Translations under genes and position numbers: made by a program | The notes under the pieces: model-generated | What the model was told of the DNA's origin: nothing | Database searches by the model: none | The model's input: only the letters and a program-made list of their open reading frames with translations | Part shown: in pieces, positions 9,701-18,287 of the stretch | Layout of the letters: each line of letters starts with the position of its first letter | Position numbering within the stretch: the stretch's first letter is position 1 | NCBI GenBank assembly: GCA_004144595.1 | Contig: SEEM01000014.1 | Span: forward strand, 1 to 64,000 | Source: Hyphomicrobiales bacterium | Lineage (GTDB): Bacteria; Pseudomonadota; Alphaproteobacteria; Rhizobiales; Beijerinckiaceae | Length of the DNA: 64,000 bases | Reading direction: 5' to 3'

Positions 9701-9777
9701 TCGGCCAGCCGATGACGGCGGCGGAAGCGCGGCGCCTGATGGGCGCCGCGGCCGCGGCGGCGACCGAGGCGGCCTGA
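6757..9777 (+). CDS. Membrane-bound PAS-GGDEF-EAL cyclic-di-GMP protein
   Basis: A 1006-residue signalling protein. It has a signal peptide ending near AQA (about residue 67), a periplasmic sensor domain, a run of seven or so membrane helices (about 228-430), a PAS domain (about 440-560), then GGDEF and EAL domains. The GGDEF motif reads GGDTF (near residue 648), so cyclase activity is doubtful. The EAL domain keeps [30 protein letters not shown] and KID, so it should hydrolyse cyclic-di-GMP, perhaps with GTP-modulated GGDTF control. GTG 6757 overlaps the GNAT stop; a TTG at 6871 placed right before the signal peptide is an alternative start. Confidence 0.9.
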   Translation: MTAAVDHSPAPPCPCHERPIGLFVKLRTIASRLIAEHSLSISERIFRAGLALAGLVLWFSAAALPAQAVEAVRVSVDAPVIDLTNVVERNKSDGDVIQISTAPGPDGIVRRIAVKAREAGARPDWIVFALTNDSDEQIDRLLVAPFHRLIGSGVIWPDLGDKRIEAVTASQGLAPDREPSPDADVFLITLDPGTTVTFVAELKSPNLPQLYLYEAEAYRQKTNGLTLYKGIIIGIAGLLALFLTIIFVVKGAVIFPAAAALAWAVLAYAGLDFGFFQRLFPLTPAIERIYRAGAEVVLAATLLVFLFAYLNLSRWHVRYGHVTALWILGLAGLIGLAVFDAPMASGIARISIAAVAAIGFILVVHLATHGYERAVMLIPTWFLLAVWVTAASFTVTGQFQRDLVAPALLGGLVLIVLLIGFTVIQHAFAGGAISQGLVSDTERRALALSGSGDLVFDWDVSSDKVFVSPQIETLLGLPKGSLEGSAARWLEHMHVADRDRYRVTLDAVLEQRRGKLNLDLRLRAASGAYHWVNVRARPVIGSDGEVIRVIGTLADVTEQRTAQERLLHDAVHDNLTGLPNRKLFQDRLGAIFGFTRADDNIRPTVLVIDVDRFKQVNESVGFSAGDSILLTLARRLGRLLRAQDTLARIGGDTFAMILVSERDPERILALAELVRRAVSTPITYAEREIVLTPSIGLALFDPAPASRKEDALKNAELAMAHAKRQGGNKIEVFVPAMRTDRNDRLALESDLRRAIERNEIQVVYQPIVRLEDRTIAGFEALVRWDHPREGRLMPQDFLAIAEETGLIVDLGVYVMDKTARELEAWQAALEVEPPIFASVNVSSRQLLRHDLLHDVKTVLGRRRVLPGTLKLEITESLVMENPEYAAQMLQRIRDLGAGLSLDDFGTGYSSLSYLQRFPFDTIKIDQSFVRQMGNGRPPVILRSIVQLAADLHMDVVAEGAESESDAIELYQLGCQYAQGYIFGQPMTAAEARRLMGAAAAAATEAA

Positions 9778-9783
9778 TCAAGG

Positions 9784-9881
9784 CGTCATGCTCGGGCTTG
9801 AGCCGAGCATCTCGTGACGGAAACGCGCTCTATCCTGCCAGAGATTCTCGGGTCTTCGCTTCGCTCCGTCCGAGAATGACG
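9784..9881. repeat. ~100-bp double-hairpin intergenic repeat, copy 1
   Basis: Bounded by CGTCA and TGACG, it holds two hairpins: ATGCTCGG...CCGAGCAT and ATTCTCGG...CCGAGAAT, with CTTCGCTTCGCTCC in the second loop. A related copy in the opposite orientation lies at 45510-45613. Here it sits between the converging ends of the GGDEF/EAL gene and yqgE and could end transcription from both sides. Confidence 0.75.
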
Positions 9882-9893
9882 GCGCGCCGCAAC

Positions 9894-10514
9894 TCAGGCG
9901 TGCCCCGCCTCGCGCGACAGGAAGGCCGGGTCGATGCCGATCTTGCCGAGCGCGCGCTGGTACTTGGTCTCGACGCCCTCGTCGAAGAGCAGTTCGGGGT
10001 CGGCGGCGCAATGCAGCCAGCCGTTGGACTGGATCTCCGCCTCCAACTGCCCCGCGGCCCAGCCGGCATAGCCCAAGGCCAGCACGGCGCTCTCCGGCCC
10101 GTCGCCGTTGGCGATGGCGCGCAGGATATCCAGCGTCGCGGTCAGGCAGATGCCCTCGTCGATCGGCAGGGTCGCCGATTCCAGGAAGAAATCGGCGGTA
10201 TGCAGGACGAAGCCGCGCTTGGTCTCGACCGGCCCGCCCCGCAGCACCTGCATGCGCTCGGCCCGGCTCGGCAGACGGATCACCTCCTCGGAGGGAATCA
10301 CGTCGAGCTGGACCAGAAGCTCCGGAAATTTCGTGTCGCCCGCCGGCTTGTTGACGATGATGCCCATCGCCCCGTCCTCGGAATGGGCGCAGACATAGAC
10401 GACGCTGCGGCTGAAGCGGGTATCGGCCATGCCCGGCATCGCGATCAGGCATTGCCCGTCGAGATAGCTGCGGCCGCCGACGCGCGATTGTGAGCCGATT
10501 TTCATGAGGTGCAT
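9894..10514 (-). CDS. YqgE/AlgH family protein
   Basis: A roughly 206-residue cytoplasmic protein of the UPF0301 (YqgE/AlgH) family. Diagnostic segments are [42 protein letters not shown] and [15 protein letters not shown]. The molecular role of the family is unclear; AlgH was named from alginate regulation in Pseudomonas. The frame continues upstream to 10577, but ATG 10514 (MHLMKIGSQ) or ATG 10505 fits the family better. The divergent DsbD-domain and peroxiredoxin genes next to it are a recurring neighbourhood in Rhizobiales. Confidence 0.9.
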   Translation of the reverse strand: MHLMKIGSQSRVGGRSYLDGQCLIAMPGMADTRFSRSVVYVCAHSEDGAMGIIVNKPAGDTKFPELLVQLDVIPSEEVIRLPSRAERMQVLRGGPVETKRGFVLHTADFFLESATLPIDEGICLTATLDILRAIANGDGPESAVLALGYAGWAAGQLEAEIQSNGWLHCAADPELLFDEGVETKYQRALGKIGIDPAFLSREAGHA

Positions 10515-10761
10515 GCTAGATGCTGTCGGGCCGGATCGGCAAGGCTTGGCTGAGCCCGCGCTCACGGCACACAGCACAGCCCCTCGATGCCTTCCGGATC
10601 ACGTTCGCGTGCGGCGGAGAGGCGACGGCGGGTAGTGCCGCCCATATCGCGATTGTGCCCCAATCCTGCGCGAAGTTCCCGAGATGTCGCACACGGTACC
10701 GACCGGCGGAGGAAGACAGGTTTTGTTCGCTTTTCAGGCTCGCAATCGGTAAAGGAGGGCC

Positions 10762-11625
10762 GTGAACCGCATTCTTTCCCTGCTGGCCCTGCTGCCCCTG
10801 GCGCTCGGCCCCGCTGCCCGCGCTCAGGAAGCCGCCAATGAGGCCGCCACCTCGCCCTGGTCTACCAGCGAACATGCGAAGCTGCGCCTGATCGCCGGAC
10901 CGACCGCGTCGAGCGGCAAGCAGCGCGTCGGCGTCGAGATCGCCATGTCTCCGGGCTACAAGACCTATTGGCGCAGCCCCGGCCAATTCGGCGTGCCGCC
11001 TGCCTTCGACTGGTCGGGCTCCACCAATATCGGCGGGCTCGACGTGCGCTGGCCGGTGCCGGAACGCTTCCAGGATTCGGCAGGCTATTCCATCGGCTAT
11101 GTCGGCGAAGTCGTGATCCCGATCTCCGTGCAGCCGGTCGATCCGTCGCGGCCCGTCCTCGTCGTGCTCAAGCTCGACTTTGCGGTCTGCGAGAAGATCT
11201 GCATTCCCGCCAAGGGCGAGGCAAGCCTGTGGCTCGAACCCGGCGTGACCACGGTCGCCTCGCCGCGGCTCGAAAGCTTCGAGGCGCGCGTGCCGGTCTC
11301 GGCCAAGCCAGGCCCGCACAAGGAGAAGATCGCGATCGTCGAGGTCACGCCCGACGACGGCGTGGTCGATCCCGGCCTGCGCCTTGTCCTGCAGGCCCCG
11401 CCGGAAGGCAAGATCGAGGATATCTTCGTCGAAGGCTCCGGCATGTGGTCCTTCGGCAGGTCACGCCTGACGCCGCAGGCGGATGGCACGGTCATCGCCC
11501 AGATCCGGATCGACGAGCGGCCGAAGGGCGCGGCCGGCCCGACGCCTTTCATCTTCACGGTGCGCGGCACGCCGCGGCCGATCGAAACGCGGGTGGAACT
11601 CGACATCCCCGCCGGCAAGCCCTAA
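10762..11625 (+). CDS. DsbD-type N-terminal domain protein, periplasmic thiol-disulfide protein
   Basis: A 287-residue exported protein with a clear signal peptide ending ARAQ (about residue 22). The rest resembles only the periplasmic N-terminal domain of DsbD, the immunoglobulin-like module that passes electrons to periplasmic thiol proteins. The redox pair candidates are Cys143 and Cys147 in the CEKIC motif. The central membrane part and the C-terminal thioredoxin domain of true DsbD are absent, so its electron donor must be another protein. GTG 10762 is set by the strong ribosome site AAAGGAGGG. A peroxiredoxin gene follows. Confidence 0.83.
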   Translation: MNRILSLLALLPLALGPAARAQEAANEAATSPWSTSEHAKLRLIAGPTASSGKQRVGVEIAMSPGYKTYWRSPGQFGVPPAFDWSGSTNIGGLDVRWPVPERFQDSAGYSIGYVGEVVIPISVQPVDPSRPVLVVLKLDFAVCEKICIPAKGEASLWLEPGVTTVASPRLESFEARVPVSAKPGPHKEKIAIVEVTPDDGVVDPGLRLVLQAPPEGKIEDIFVEGSGMWSFGRSRLTPQADGTVIAQIRIDERPKGAAGPTPFIFTVRGTPRPIETRVELDIPAGKP

Positions 11626-11678
11626 TCCGTGAGGCTGGGCGGCCCTGTTGGCCGCAGGCTTCACGGAGAGACAGGCGC

Positions 11679-12164
11679 ATGACCATCAAGGTGGGTGACA
11701 AGCTTCCCCAAGTTACGTTCCGCGTCATGACCGCCGACGGCCCGGCCGCGCGCACGACCGACGACCTGTTCAGCGGCAAGAAGGTGGTGCTCTTCGCGGT
11801 GCCCGGCGCCTTCACCCCGACCTGCCACCGCAACCATCTGCCGGGCTTCCTGGAGAAGGCGGCCGAGATCAAGGCGAAGGGCGTCGACGCCATCATGGTG
11901 ACCGGCGTCAACGACGTCTTCGTCATGGATGCCTGGTCGAAGGCAACCGGCGGCGCCGGCGTGATCGAGTTCCTCTCGGACGGCAATGGCGACTTCGCCA
12001 AGGAGATCGGCCTGTCGATGGACGGTTCGGGCTTCGGCCTCGGCACACGCTCGCAGCGTTATTCGATGCTCGTTGAGGACGGCGTGGTGAAGGTCCTCAG
12101 CGTCGAGGAAGCCGCCGGCAAGGCGGAAGCCTCCGGTGCCGAGGCGATGCTCGCCAAGCTCTGA
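11679..12164 (+). CDS. Peroxiredoxin (Prx5 type)
   Basis: A 161-residue atypical peroxiredoxin that reduces hydrogen peroxide and alkyl hydroperoxides. The peroxidatic cysteine is Cys49 in PGAFTPTCH, and the GLGTRSQRYSMLVEDG region matches the Prx5 class. There is no second cysteine, so it must be reduced by an external thiol such as glutathione/glutaredoxin. The frame is open upstream but the family start is ATG 11679, preceded by ACGGAGAG. Its 3' end is followed by a strong terminator. The gene is probably co-transcribed with the DsbD-domain gene 53 bases upstream. Confidence 0.94.
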   Translation: MTIKVGDKLPQVTFRVMTADGPAARTTDDLFSGKKVVLFAVPGAFTPTCHRNHLPGFLEKAAEIKAKGVDAIMVTGVNDVFVMDAWSKATGGAGVIEFLSDGNGDFAKEIGLSMDGSGFGLGTRSQRYSMLVEDGVVKVLSVEEAAGKAEASGAEAMLAKL

Positions 12165-12190
12165 GCTGGACGGGCACGGAGAGAGATTTC

Positions 12191-12220
12191 AGCCCGCGCA
12201 GCCGCTGCGCGGGCTTTTTT
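12191..12220 (+). terminator. Intrinsic terminator after the peroxiredoxin gene
   Basis: Perfect 11-base stem AGCCCGCGCAG / CTGCGCGGGCT with a CCG loop followed directly by a run of Ts. It lies 26 bases after the stop codon and is the clearest rho-independent terminator in the window. Confidence 0.9.
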
Positions 12221-12329
12221 GTAGACGAGACAGCGCTTGCGTGGCGAATGTCTCATTGAGTGGTTAGCGGACATCCGCGTCGCTAGAGCATGCTGAGGGA
12301 CTTACCGAGTTCTGCCTTGATGTCTGCAC

Positions 12330-12710
12330 TTACTGCGCGTTGCAGGCCTGATCGTCTCCACTGCCGGAGCACTGCATCCCGGGAATGCCCGCCGCGCTTG
12401 GCATGGGATAGGGCGAGGAAGCCGGGGTTCCCGATCTCATTTTAGCCTGAAAATCAGCGGATCGGCGTTCGTCATCCGCCTGAATTCGAGCGTTCGTTGC
12501 CGCCAGGGCACGGGCATTGCGGTCCTGATCGACTGCGCGGGTGGCAGCGGCCGTGTCCATACAGTCGGCCATTTCAGACGAGCCCACAGCGAATCCGAGG
12601 TTCGCACAGCGGGTGCTGTCGAGGGCCAGATCACGGCCACGCCCATCTTCCGATGATACGCACGCGGACAGAGAGACCGCGACGACGGCCATGGCTAGGA
12701 GGGAACGCAT
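12330..12710 (-). CDS. Small predicted lipoprotein
   Basis: A 126-residue protein with a type II signal peptide and lipobox LSAC (Cys17), so probably anchored to the outer or inner membrane. The mature part has a Cys-X3-GFAVGSSEMADC block that recalls small rhizobial lipoproteins with a repeated C...GF...C core, then an alanine-rich helical stretch and a loose C-terminal tail with two cysteines. No function can be given. It follows a second small lipoprotein gene after nine bases, so the two are likely one operon. Confidence 0.7.
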   Translation of the reverse strand: MRSLLAMAVVAVSLSACVSSEDGRGRDLALDSTRCANLGFAVGSSEMADCMDTAAATRAVDQDRNARALAATNARIQADDERRSADFQAKMRSGTPASSPYPMPSAAGIPGMQCSGSGDDQACNAQ

Positions 12711-12719
12711 GTCGGTCTT

Positions 12720-13004
12720 TCAGAAAGAGGAGCAGTCTTCGGTCGTTTTTGTAACTGTCGAACCATCCGCCATCGTTACAGTGTTCTCGCGGCTTCTGCA
12801 TTTGACGGGGTCGGGCGAAGGCTGGTCAACGGCCGACAATGTGCCGCCACCGCCGGCCCCCTCACAGCCCATGCCGGTTAGAACGCCACCACGGGCAGCG
12901 CAAGCTCGGCCTCGCTGATCGAGATCAGCCGATACAGACTGGCAACCAGCCACCGCGATCGCGATGGCAACAGAGACGCCCAAATTGGAGAAGAACTTTG
13001 GCAC
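12720..13004 (-). CDS. Small predicted lipoprotein
   Basis: A 94-residue protein with signal peptide and lipobox VAGC (Cys21). The mature part is short and cysteine-rich (RACAARGG, GMGCEG, VKCRS, EDCSSF), with a glycine run. It is the upstream member of a two-gene minus-strand pair. No known domain is recognised. Codon use looks less strongly GC-biased than in the neighbours, but I did not measure this. Confidence 0.65.
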   Translation of the reverse strand: MPKFFSNLGVSVAIAIAVAGCQSVSADLDQRGRACAARGGVLTGMGCEGAGGGGTLSAVDQPSPDPVKCRSRENTVTMADGSTVTKTTEDCSSF

Positions 13005-13196
13005 GGGACGCGCTCCTGATTCACGCTTGGCACGTCATGTCAGCGTTATCGGCCTCAAAAGGCAAACAATAGTTCCGGCGAACCCGCAGCGCGATGTCGT
13101 AACCCGTTGCAGATCGGGCTGCCATCGGTCGAAAGCAGACGTTCTACCAGCAAACCCAACGGCCCGCTCATCGCCCGGCTGATCGATCCGATCTGC

Positions 13197-13214
13197 GCTT
13201 GTCATGAGACAAGC
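13197..13214. promoter_or_regulatory. Perfect 7-bp inverted repeat upstream of a GNAT gene
   Basis: GCTTGTC-ATGA-GACAAGC, about 41 bases before the GNAT start at 13256. The symmetry and position suit an operator for a dimeric regulator, but no regulator gene lies alongside. Confidence 0.35.
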
Positions 13215-13255
13215 CGCGAGGCCCCGGCTAGCTTCCGGACCGGAGGAAAACACCG

Positions 13256-13705
13256 ATGGCCGATATCGTCATTCGCCCGCTTGCCGCGACCGACCGGGAT
13301 GCCTGGACGCCGCTCTGGCGGGGATACCTGAACTTCTACAAAGCGACCCTGCCGCCGGAGATCGACGCGATCACCTTCGGGCGGCTCACCGGCGGTGACG
13401 AGCCGATGGGCGGCTTCCTCGCCTTCGAGGGCGACAAGCCGCTCGGCATGGTCAACTGGGTGCTCCACCGCACGACCTGGAGCGAGAAGCCGATCTGCTA
13501 CCTGCAGGACCTGTTCACCGTGGCGGAATCGCGCGGCACCGGCGTCGGCCGCAAGCTGATCGAGGCCGTGAACCAGATGGCGCGGGCGAAGAACTGCTAC
13601 CGCGTCTACTGGCAGACGCATGAATCCAACCTGCAGGGCCAGGCACTCTATGACAAGGTCGCCGACAAATCGGGCTTCATCGTCTACCGCCAGCCGCTCG
13701 GCTGA
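13256..13705 (+). CDS. GNAT family N-acetyltransferase
   Basis: A 149-residue acetyltransferase. The acetyl-CoA loop is VAESRGTGVGRKLIEAV, preceded by the beta strand YLQDLFTV, and the C-terminus has the WQTHESNLQGQALYDKV element. Similar proteins are annotated as acetyltransferases of unknown substrate. The start is fixed by the strong GGAGGAAAA ribosome site. It ends three bases before the end of the convergent rnhA gene. Confidence 0.9.
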   Translation: MADIVIRPLAATDRDAWTPLWRGYLNFYKATLPPEIDAITFGRLTGGDEPMGGFLAFEGDKPLGMVNWVLHRTTWSEKPICYLQDLFTVAESRGTGVGRKLIEAVNQMARAKNCYRVYWQTHESNLQGQALYDKVADKSGFIVYRQPLG

Positions 13706-13708
13706 GGT

Positions 13709-14155
13709 TTAGCGGCCCGGCTTGAACGGCGCCATGCCGGCGCGCGCCAGGGCGTCGGCGCGCTCGTTCATCGCGTCGCCGGCATGGCCCTTGACCCATT
13801 TCCACTCGATCTTGTGGCGGCCGAGCGCCGCTTCCAGGCGTTGCCAGAGCTCGGCGTTCTTGACCGGCTTGCGGTCGGCCGTCTTCCAGCCGTTCTTCTT
13901 CCAGCCATGAATCCAGCCGGTGATGCCTTGACGCAGGTACTGGCTGTCGGTGTGGAGCGCGACCGTGACGGGGCGCTTCAGCGCCTCCAGCGCGGCGATC
14001 GCCGCCATCAGTTCCATGCGGTTATTGGTGGTCTGCGCCTCGCCGCCGCAAAGCTCCTTCTCGACGCCGTTGAAGGTCAGGATCGCGCCCCAGCCGCCGG
14101 GGCCGGGGTTTCCGGAGCAGGCGCCGTCCGTCCAGACCTCGACCGTGTCGCTCAT
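13709..14155 (-). CDS. rnhA: Ribonuclease HI
   Basis: Degrades the RNA strand of RNA-DNA hybrids. The 148-residue protein has the full catalytic set: Asp10 in WTDGACSGN, Glu48 in NRMELMAAI, the Asp in HTDSQYL, and the last Asp in NERADALA. The basic protrusion with [15 protein letters not shown] is present. The upstream gap contains a broken duplicate of this gene's first 21 codons that directly overlaps the thrB stop, showing that the present start is secondary to an older thrB-rnhA junction. Confidence 0.95.
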   Translation of the reverse strand: MSDTVEVWTDGACSGNPGPGGWGAILTFNGVEKELCGGEAQTTNNRMELMAAIAALEALKRPVTVALHTDSQYLRQGITGWIHGWKKNGWKTADRKPVKNAELWQRLEAALGRHKIEWKWVKGHAGDAMNERADALARAGMAPFKPGR

Positions 14156-14268
14156 GGCAGGCCCCGGCAGTTTTTAGCTGCGCGGATGGGGCAAGCCCCA
14201 AGCGCGCCCGGCCCCGGATTGCCCGAGCAGGCGCCGTCCGTCCAGACTTCGACCGTATCGCCGCTCAT
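14152..14268 (-). pseudogene. 5' remnant duplicate of rnhA
   Basis: Reading from ATG 14268, the first 21 codons give [20 protein letters not shown] and a glycine, almost the same as the start of rnhA (ATG 14155). The frame then loses homology and stops at 14152-14154, after 38 codons. The ATG overlaps the thrB stop (ATGA), the usual coupled junction. The simplest reading is that the original rnhA start was displaced by a partial duplication or rearrangement. It could still be translated as a short peptide. Confidence 0.7.
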
Positions 14269-15230
14269 CGCTTCAGCCCGTATTCTCGGGCGTCCGCGAC
14301 GCGCTGGTGGAAGGCGAGCTTGCGATCGTATTCGAGCGGATCATGCGGCTTGACCAGGGCGCCGGCAGGAACGTTCAGCCAGTCGACCAGGCGCGTCAGC
14401 AGGAAGCGCAGCGCCGAGCCCCGGCAGAGCTGCGGCAGGGCTTCGACCTCCGCCTGGTTCAGCACCCGCACGCTCTCATAGCCGGCGAGCATGGCCTGGC
14501 CCTTGGTCAGGTTGAACGAGCCATCGGCCTCGAAGCACCAGGAATTCAGGCAGATCGCGAGGTCGTAGGCATAGGCATCGGTGCAGGCGAAATAGAAGTC
14601 GATCAGTCCCGAGAGTTTGTCGCTGAGGAAAAAGACGTTGTTGGGGAAGAGATCGGCATGGATCACGCCGCGCGGCAATCCTTGCGGCCAGCCCGCCTCA
14701 TGGACGGCGATCTCGGCGGCGACGCGACGGGCCAGGCCGGGCGAGACCTTATCGGCGTCGGCGCCGGCCTGTTCGGCGAGCGGGCGCCAGCCGGGAACGG
14801 AGAGCGCGTTGACCCGCTCCATCGCGAAATCGGCGCCGGCCTCGTGCAGCAAAGCGAGGCCGCGGCCGAGTTCCTGGCAATGCGCGGCTGTCGGCCGGCG
14901 CACCGAGAGACCGTCGAGGAAAGTGACGATCGCGGCTGGGCGCCCGGCGAGGCGCCCAAGCATCTCGCCGCGGCTGTCACTGACCGGCTGCGGGCAGATG
15001 ACCCCGCGCGAGGCCAGATGCTGGATCAGGCCAAGGAAGAACGGCAGGTCGTCGGGGTTCACGCGCTTCTCGTAGAGCGTGAGGATGAAGGCGCCTTGCG
15101 TGGTGCGGATCAGATAGTTCGAGTTCTCGACGCCTTCGGCGATGCCCTTGGCGGAAAGGAGGTCGCCGATGCCGTAGCGCGCCACGAAGGCGGCCATCTC
15201 GTCATCGGGCACTTCGGTATACACGGCCAC
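14265..15230 (-). CDS. thrB: Homoserine kinase (choline-kinase-fold type)
   Basis: Phosphorylates homoserine to O-phosphohomoserine, the substrate of the threonine synthase encoded at 3.4 kb. The 321-residue product is the rhizobial/pseudomonad ThrB with an aminoglycoside-phosphotransferase-like fold: EGVENSNYLI near the N-terminus, the catalytic GVIHADLFPNNVFF loop and the metal-binding GLIDFYFACTD. It differs from the GHMP-type ThrB of enterobacteria. It lies between ispH and rnhA on the same strand, the standard alphaproteobacterial order. Confidence 0.95.
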   Translation of the reverse strand: MAVYTEVPDDEMAAFVARYGIGDLLSAKGIAEGVENSNYLIRTTQGAFILTLYEKRVNPDDLPFFLGLIQHLASRGVICPQPVSDSRGEMLGRLAGRPAAIVTFLDGLSVRRPTAAHCQELGRGLALLHEAGADFAMERVNALSVPGWRPLAEQAGADADKVSPGLARRVAAEIAVHEAGWPQGLPRGVIHADLFPNNVFFLSDKLSGLIDFYFACTDAYAYDLAICLNSWCFEADGSFNLTKGQAMLAGYESVRVLNQAEVEALPQLCRGSALRFLLTRLVDWLNVPAGALVKPHDPLEYDRKLAFHQRVADAREYGLKR

Positions 15231-15251
15231 GATCGCACTCTTCTGCTGGAA

Positions 15252-16223
15252 TTACTCGGCCGCGTCGGACGCCGCTTCGCCACGCAGTTCGCGCGGCAGG
15301 GGGAAGAAGACGTTCTCGTCGGCGGTCGAGACGGTCTCGACGCGGACCTCGTAGCGCGCGGCGAAGGCGTCGATGATCTCCTCGACCAGCACCTCCGGCG
15401 CGCTCGCGCCGGCGGTGATGCCGAGGCTGCGGATATCGCCGAAGACCGACCAGTCGATCTCGTCGGTGCGCAGGACGAGCCGCGCAACCGGGCAGCCGGC
15501 GCGCTCGGCAACCTCGCGCAAGCGCTGCGAATTAGAGGAATTGGGCGAGCCGACCACGATCAGCCCGTCGACCATGGGGGCGACGTGCTTCACCGCCTCC
15601 TGGCGGTTGGTCGTGGCGTAGCAGATGTCTTCCTTGTGCGGAGCGATCAGCTCCGGGAAACGGGCCTGCAGGGCCTCGACGATGCCGCGAGTGTCGTCGA
15701 CCGAGAGCGTGGTCTGCGTGACATAGGCGAGCGGCTGGTCTTCCGGCGCCTTCAGCGTCGCCACGTCTTCCAGCGTCTCGATCAGCGTGATCGCGCCTTC
15801 GGGGAGCTGGCCCATGGTGCCGATCACCTCGGGGTGTCCGGCATGGCCGACGAGCAGGATATGGCGGCCGCGCTTGTGATGGACCTCGGCCTCGCGATGG
15901 ACCTTGGTGACCAGCGGGCAGGTCGCGTCGATGGCGAAGAGGTTGCGTGCCTTCGCCGCCGCCGGCACCGCCTTGGCGACGCCATGGGCCGAGAAGATCA
16001 CCGGCCGCGTCTCGTCGGGCACCTCGTCGAGCTCGGCGACGAAGACCGCGCCTTTCCGCTTCAGGGATTCGACGACGTATTTGTTATGAACGATCTCGTG
16101 GCGGACATAGACCGGCGCACCATGCAGCTTCAGCGCCTTCTCGACGGCGTCGATGGCGCGCACGACACCGGCGCAGAAGCCGCGCGGGGCGCAGAGCAGG
16201 ATATCGAGCGGCGGCTTGGTCAC
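15252..16223 (-). CDS. ispH: 4-hydroxy-3-methylbut-2-enyl diphosphate reductase
   Basis: Iron-sulfur enzyme of the last step of the MEP isoprenoid pathway, making IPP and DMAPP. The 323-residue protein has the three cluster cysteines in GFCAGV (Cys17), [11 protein letters not shown] and CYATTNRQ, plus the PNSSNSQRL phosphate-binding segment. The alternative name is lytB. It is first in an ispH-thrB-rnhA run with a 21-base gap to thrB. Confidence 0.96.
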   Translation of the reverse strand: MTKPPLDILLCAPRGFCAGVVRAIDAVEKALKLHGAPVYVRHEIVHNKYVVESLKRKGAVFVAELDEVPDETRPVIFSAHGVAKAVPAAAKARNLFAIDATCPLVTKVHREAEVHHKRGRHILLVGHAGHPEVIGTMGQLPEGAITLIETLEDVATLKAPEDQPLAYVTQTTLSVDDTRGIVEALQARFPELIAPHKEDICYATTNRQEAVKHVAPMVDGLIVVGSPNSSNSQRLREVAERAGCPVARLVLRTDEIDWSVFGDIRSLGITAGASAPEVLVEEIIDAFAARYEVRVETVSTADENVFFPLPRELRGEAASDAAE

Positions 16224-16421
16224 GCGCAGGGGGAACTCCGATCAGTCCGCGTCTTCTTTCGGCGGGATCGGGGCGATGTCAAGGAAGCGAAGCGGCGCAG
16301 GTCGCCTTGTATCGTCGATTGCCTCTCGCAGGATTGCCGTTGAAAGCCTAGATAGAACGGCGGCCCGCACGCCGAGCATCGCGCCGGCCCGCCAAGCCCG
16401 TTCCCAAGGACTGAACCCCGC

Positions 16422-18287
16422 ATGGCCGACGCTGCCTCGCATGCCAGCTATCTCCCGCCGATCCTGACCTTCTGCGCCGGGGCAGTGATCGCCGTCCCGC
16501 TCTTTCGCAAGCTCGGCCAGTCGGCCGTGCTGGGCTATCTCGCGGCCGGCATCGTCATCGGACCCTCGATCCTCGGCGTGATCAAGGACCCCGACGCGAT
16601 CCGCGGCACGGCCGAGATCGGCGTCGTGCTGCTGCTGTTCCTCGTCGGCCTCGAATTACAGCCCTCGCGGCTCTATTCGATGCGCAAGGACATCCTCGGC
16701 TCCGGCCTGGCGCAGATGGCGCTCAGTGCCAGCGGAATCGGCCTCGCCGGCTGGTATTTCGGTTTGTCTGCTGCGGGAGCGGTCGCCGTGGGCGTGGCGC
16801 TTGCGCTGTCCGCGACCTCGATCGCGCTGCAATTGCTGGAGGAGCGCGGCGACGGCAACGAGACCTATGGCCGGCGCACCTTCTCGATCCTGCTGTTCCA
16901 AGACATGGCGATCGCGCCCGCATTGGCCCTGCTGCCGCTGCTCGCGACGACGGGCGGGCAGGAAGCCGGCACACCGATGATGGCGCTGGCGAGCCTGGGC
17001 ATCGCACTCCTGGCGCTGGTGCTGATCGTGCTGGCCGGTCGCTATGTCATGAACCCTTTCTTCCGCATCCTCGCCCATACCGGCGCCAAGGACGTGATGA
17101 CGGCGGCCGCGCTGCTGATCGTGCTGGGTTCGGCGCTGCTGATGGAGCATGTCGGGCTCTCGATGGCGATGGGCGCCTTCCTCGCCGGCGTGATGCTGGC
17201 CGATTCGCATTTCCGGCACGAGCTGGAGGCCGATATCGAGCCGTTCCGCGGCGTGCTGCTCGGCCTGTTCTTCATGGCGGTCGGCATGTCGCTCGACCTC
17301 AAGCTCGTTGCCGACAACTGGATGATGCTGGCGCTCGCAGCGCCGGTGCTGGTGCTGTTCAAGATCGCGGTCGTCACCTCGATCCTGCGCATCTCCTGCT
17401 CGTCCTGGCTCGAGGCGATCCGGGCCGGCGCCCTGCTCTCGCCGGCCGGCGAATTCGCTTTCGTGCTCCTGCCGCTCGGCCTCGCGAACGGGCTGCTGAC
17501 CGCCCAGCAGGCGGCGATGGTGACCGCCCTCGCGGCGATCAGCATGCTGCTCGGGCCGGTCGTCGCCAAGCTGATCGACGCCGTGCTGCTGGCCCGCATC
17601 GCGCCAGCGACGATGGACGAGGATTATGACGGCGTCGGCGACAGCCCGGTGATGGTGATCGGCTTCGGCCGCTTCGGCCAGATCGTGACGCAGGCCTTGC
17701 TGCTCCAGCACATCGACGTGACCGTGATCGATTCCGACGTCGAGCGCATCCGCTCGGCATCCCAGTTCGGGTTCAAGATCTATTACGGCGACGGCACGCG
17801 GCTCGACGTGCTGCGGGCGGCCGGCGCGGGCAAGGCCCGCGTCATCTGCGTCTGCATCGACGACAAGCAGGCGGCGCTCAGGATCGTCGAGATGGTCAAG
17901 GCCGAGTTCCCGAGCGTGCGCCTGCATGTGCGGGCCTATGACCGCATCCACGCCATCGAACTGATGAAGCAGAATGTCGATTTCCAGATGCGCGAGACCT
18001 TCGAATCGGCGCTGGGCTTCGGCCGCGTCACGCTGGAAACGATGGGCCTGACCCGCGACGAGGCCGAACTCGTCATCGACCATGTCCGCGACCGCGACGC
18101 GCAGCGCATGGAGATCCAGTTCCACGAGGGGCTCGCCGCCGCGATCAACCGCGTGCCGCGCGTCTCGCCCGAGCCTCTCGTCGCGCCCAAGAGCAAGTCG
18201 AAGCCGCTTACGCCCGAGACAAGGCAGGTCATCGAGGATGGCGGTGCGGAGATCGCGGTCGGCGGCGTCGGCGAGCCCGAACGATGA
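16422..18287 (+). CDS. CPA2 family monovalent cation:proton antiporter (KefB/KefC-like)
   Basis: A 621-residue inner-membrane transporter with about 12 helices in the first 385 residues (Na/H exchanger fold, with FLVGLELQPSR and FLAGVMLADSHFRHELEADIEPFRGVLLGLFF) and a cytosolic TrkA-N/RCK nucleotide-binding domain (MVIGFGRFGQ, from about residue 407). This layout is that of glutathione-gated potassium efflux systems and their relatives. The ion and gating ligand are not certain. The stop overlaps the next start by four bases. Confidence 0.92.
   Translation: MADAASHASYLPPILTFCAGAVIAVPLFRKLGQSAVLGYLAAGIVIGPSILGVIKDPDAIRGTAEIGVVLLLFLVGLELQPSRLYSMRKDILGSGLAQMALSASGIGLAGWYFGLSAAGAVAVGVALALSATSIALQLLEERGDGNETYGRRTFSILLFQDMAIAPALALLPLLATTGGQEAGTPMMALASLGIALLALVLIVLAGRYVMNPFFRILAHTGAKDVMTAAALLIVLGSALLMEHVGLSMAMGAFLAGVMLADSHFRHELEADIEPFRGVLLGLFFMAVGMSLDLKLVADNWMMLALAAPVLVLFKIAVVTSILRISCSSWLEAIRAGALLSPAGEFAFVLLPLGLANGLLTAQQAAMVTALAAISMLLGPVVAKLIDAVLLARIAPATMDEDYDGVGDSPVMVIGFGRFGQIVTQALLLQHIDVTVIDSDVERIRSASQFGFKIYYGDGTRLDVLRAAGAGKARVICVCIDDKQAALRIVEMVKAEFPSVRLHVRAYDRIHAIELMKQNVDFQMRETFESALGFGRVTLETMGLTRDEAELVIDHVRDRDAQRMEIQFHEGLAAAINRVPRVSPEPLVAPKSKSKPLTPETRQVIEDGGAEIAVGGVGEPER

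Noticed and set aside
14307-16343. 678-codon open frame on the plus strand
   Set aside because: Antisense shadow of thrB and ispH, whose catalytic motifs are complete on the minus strand.
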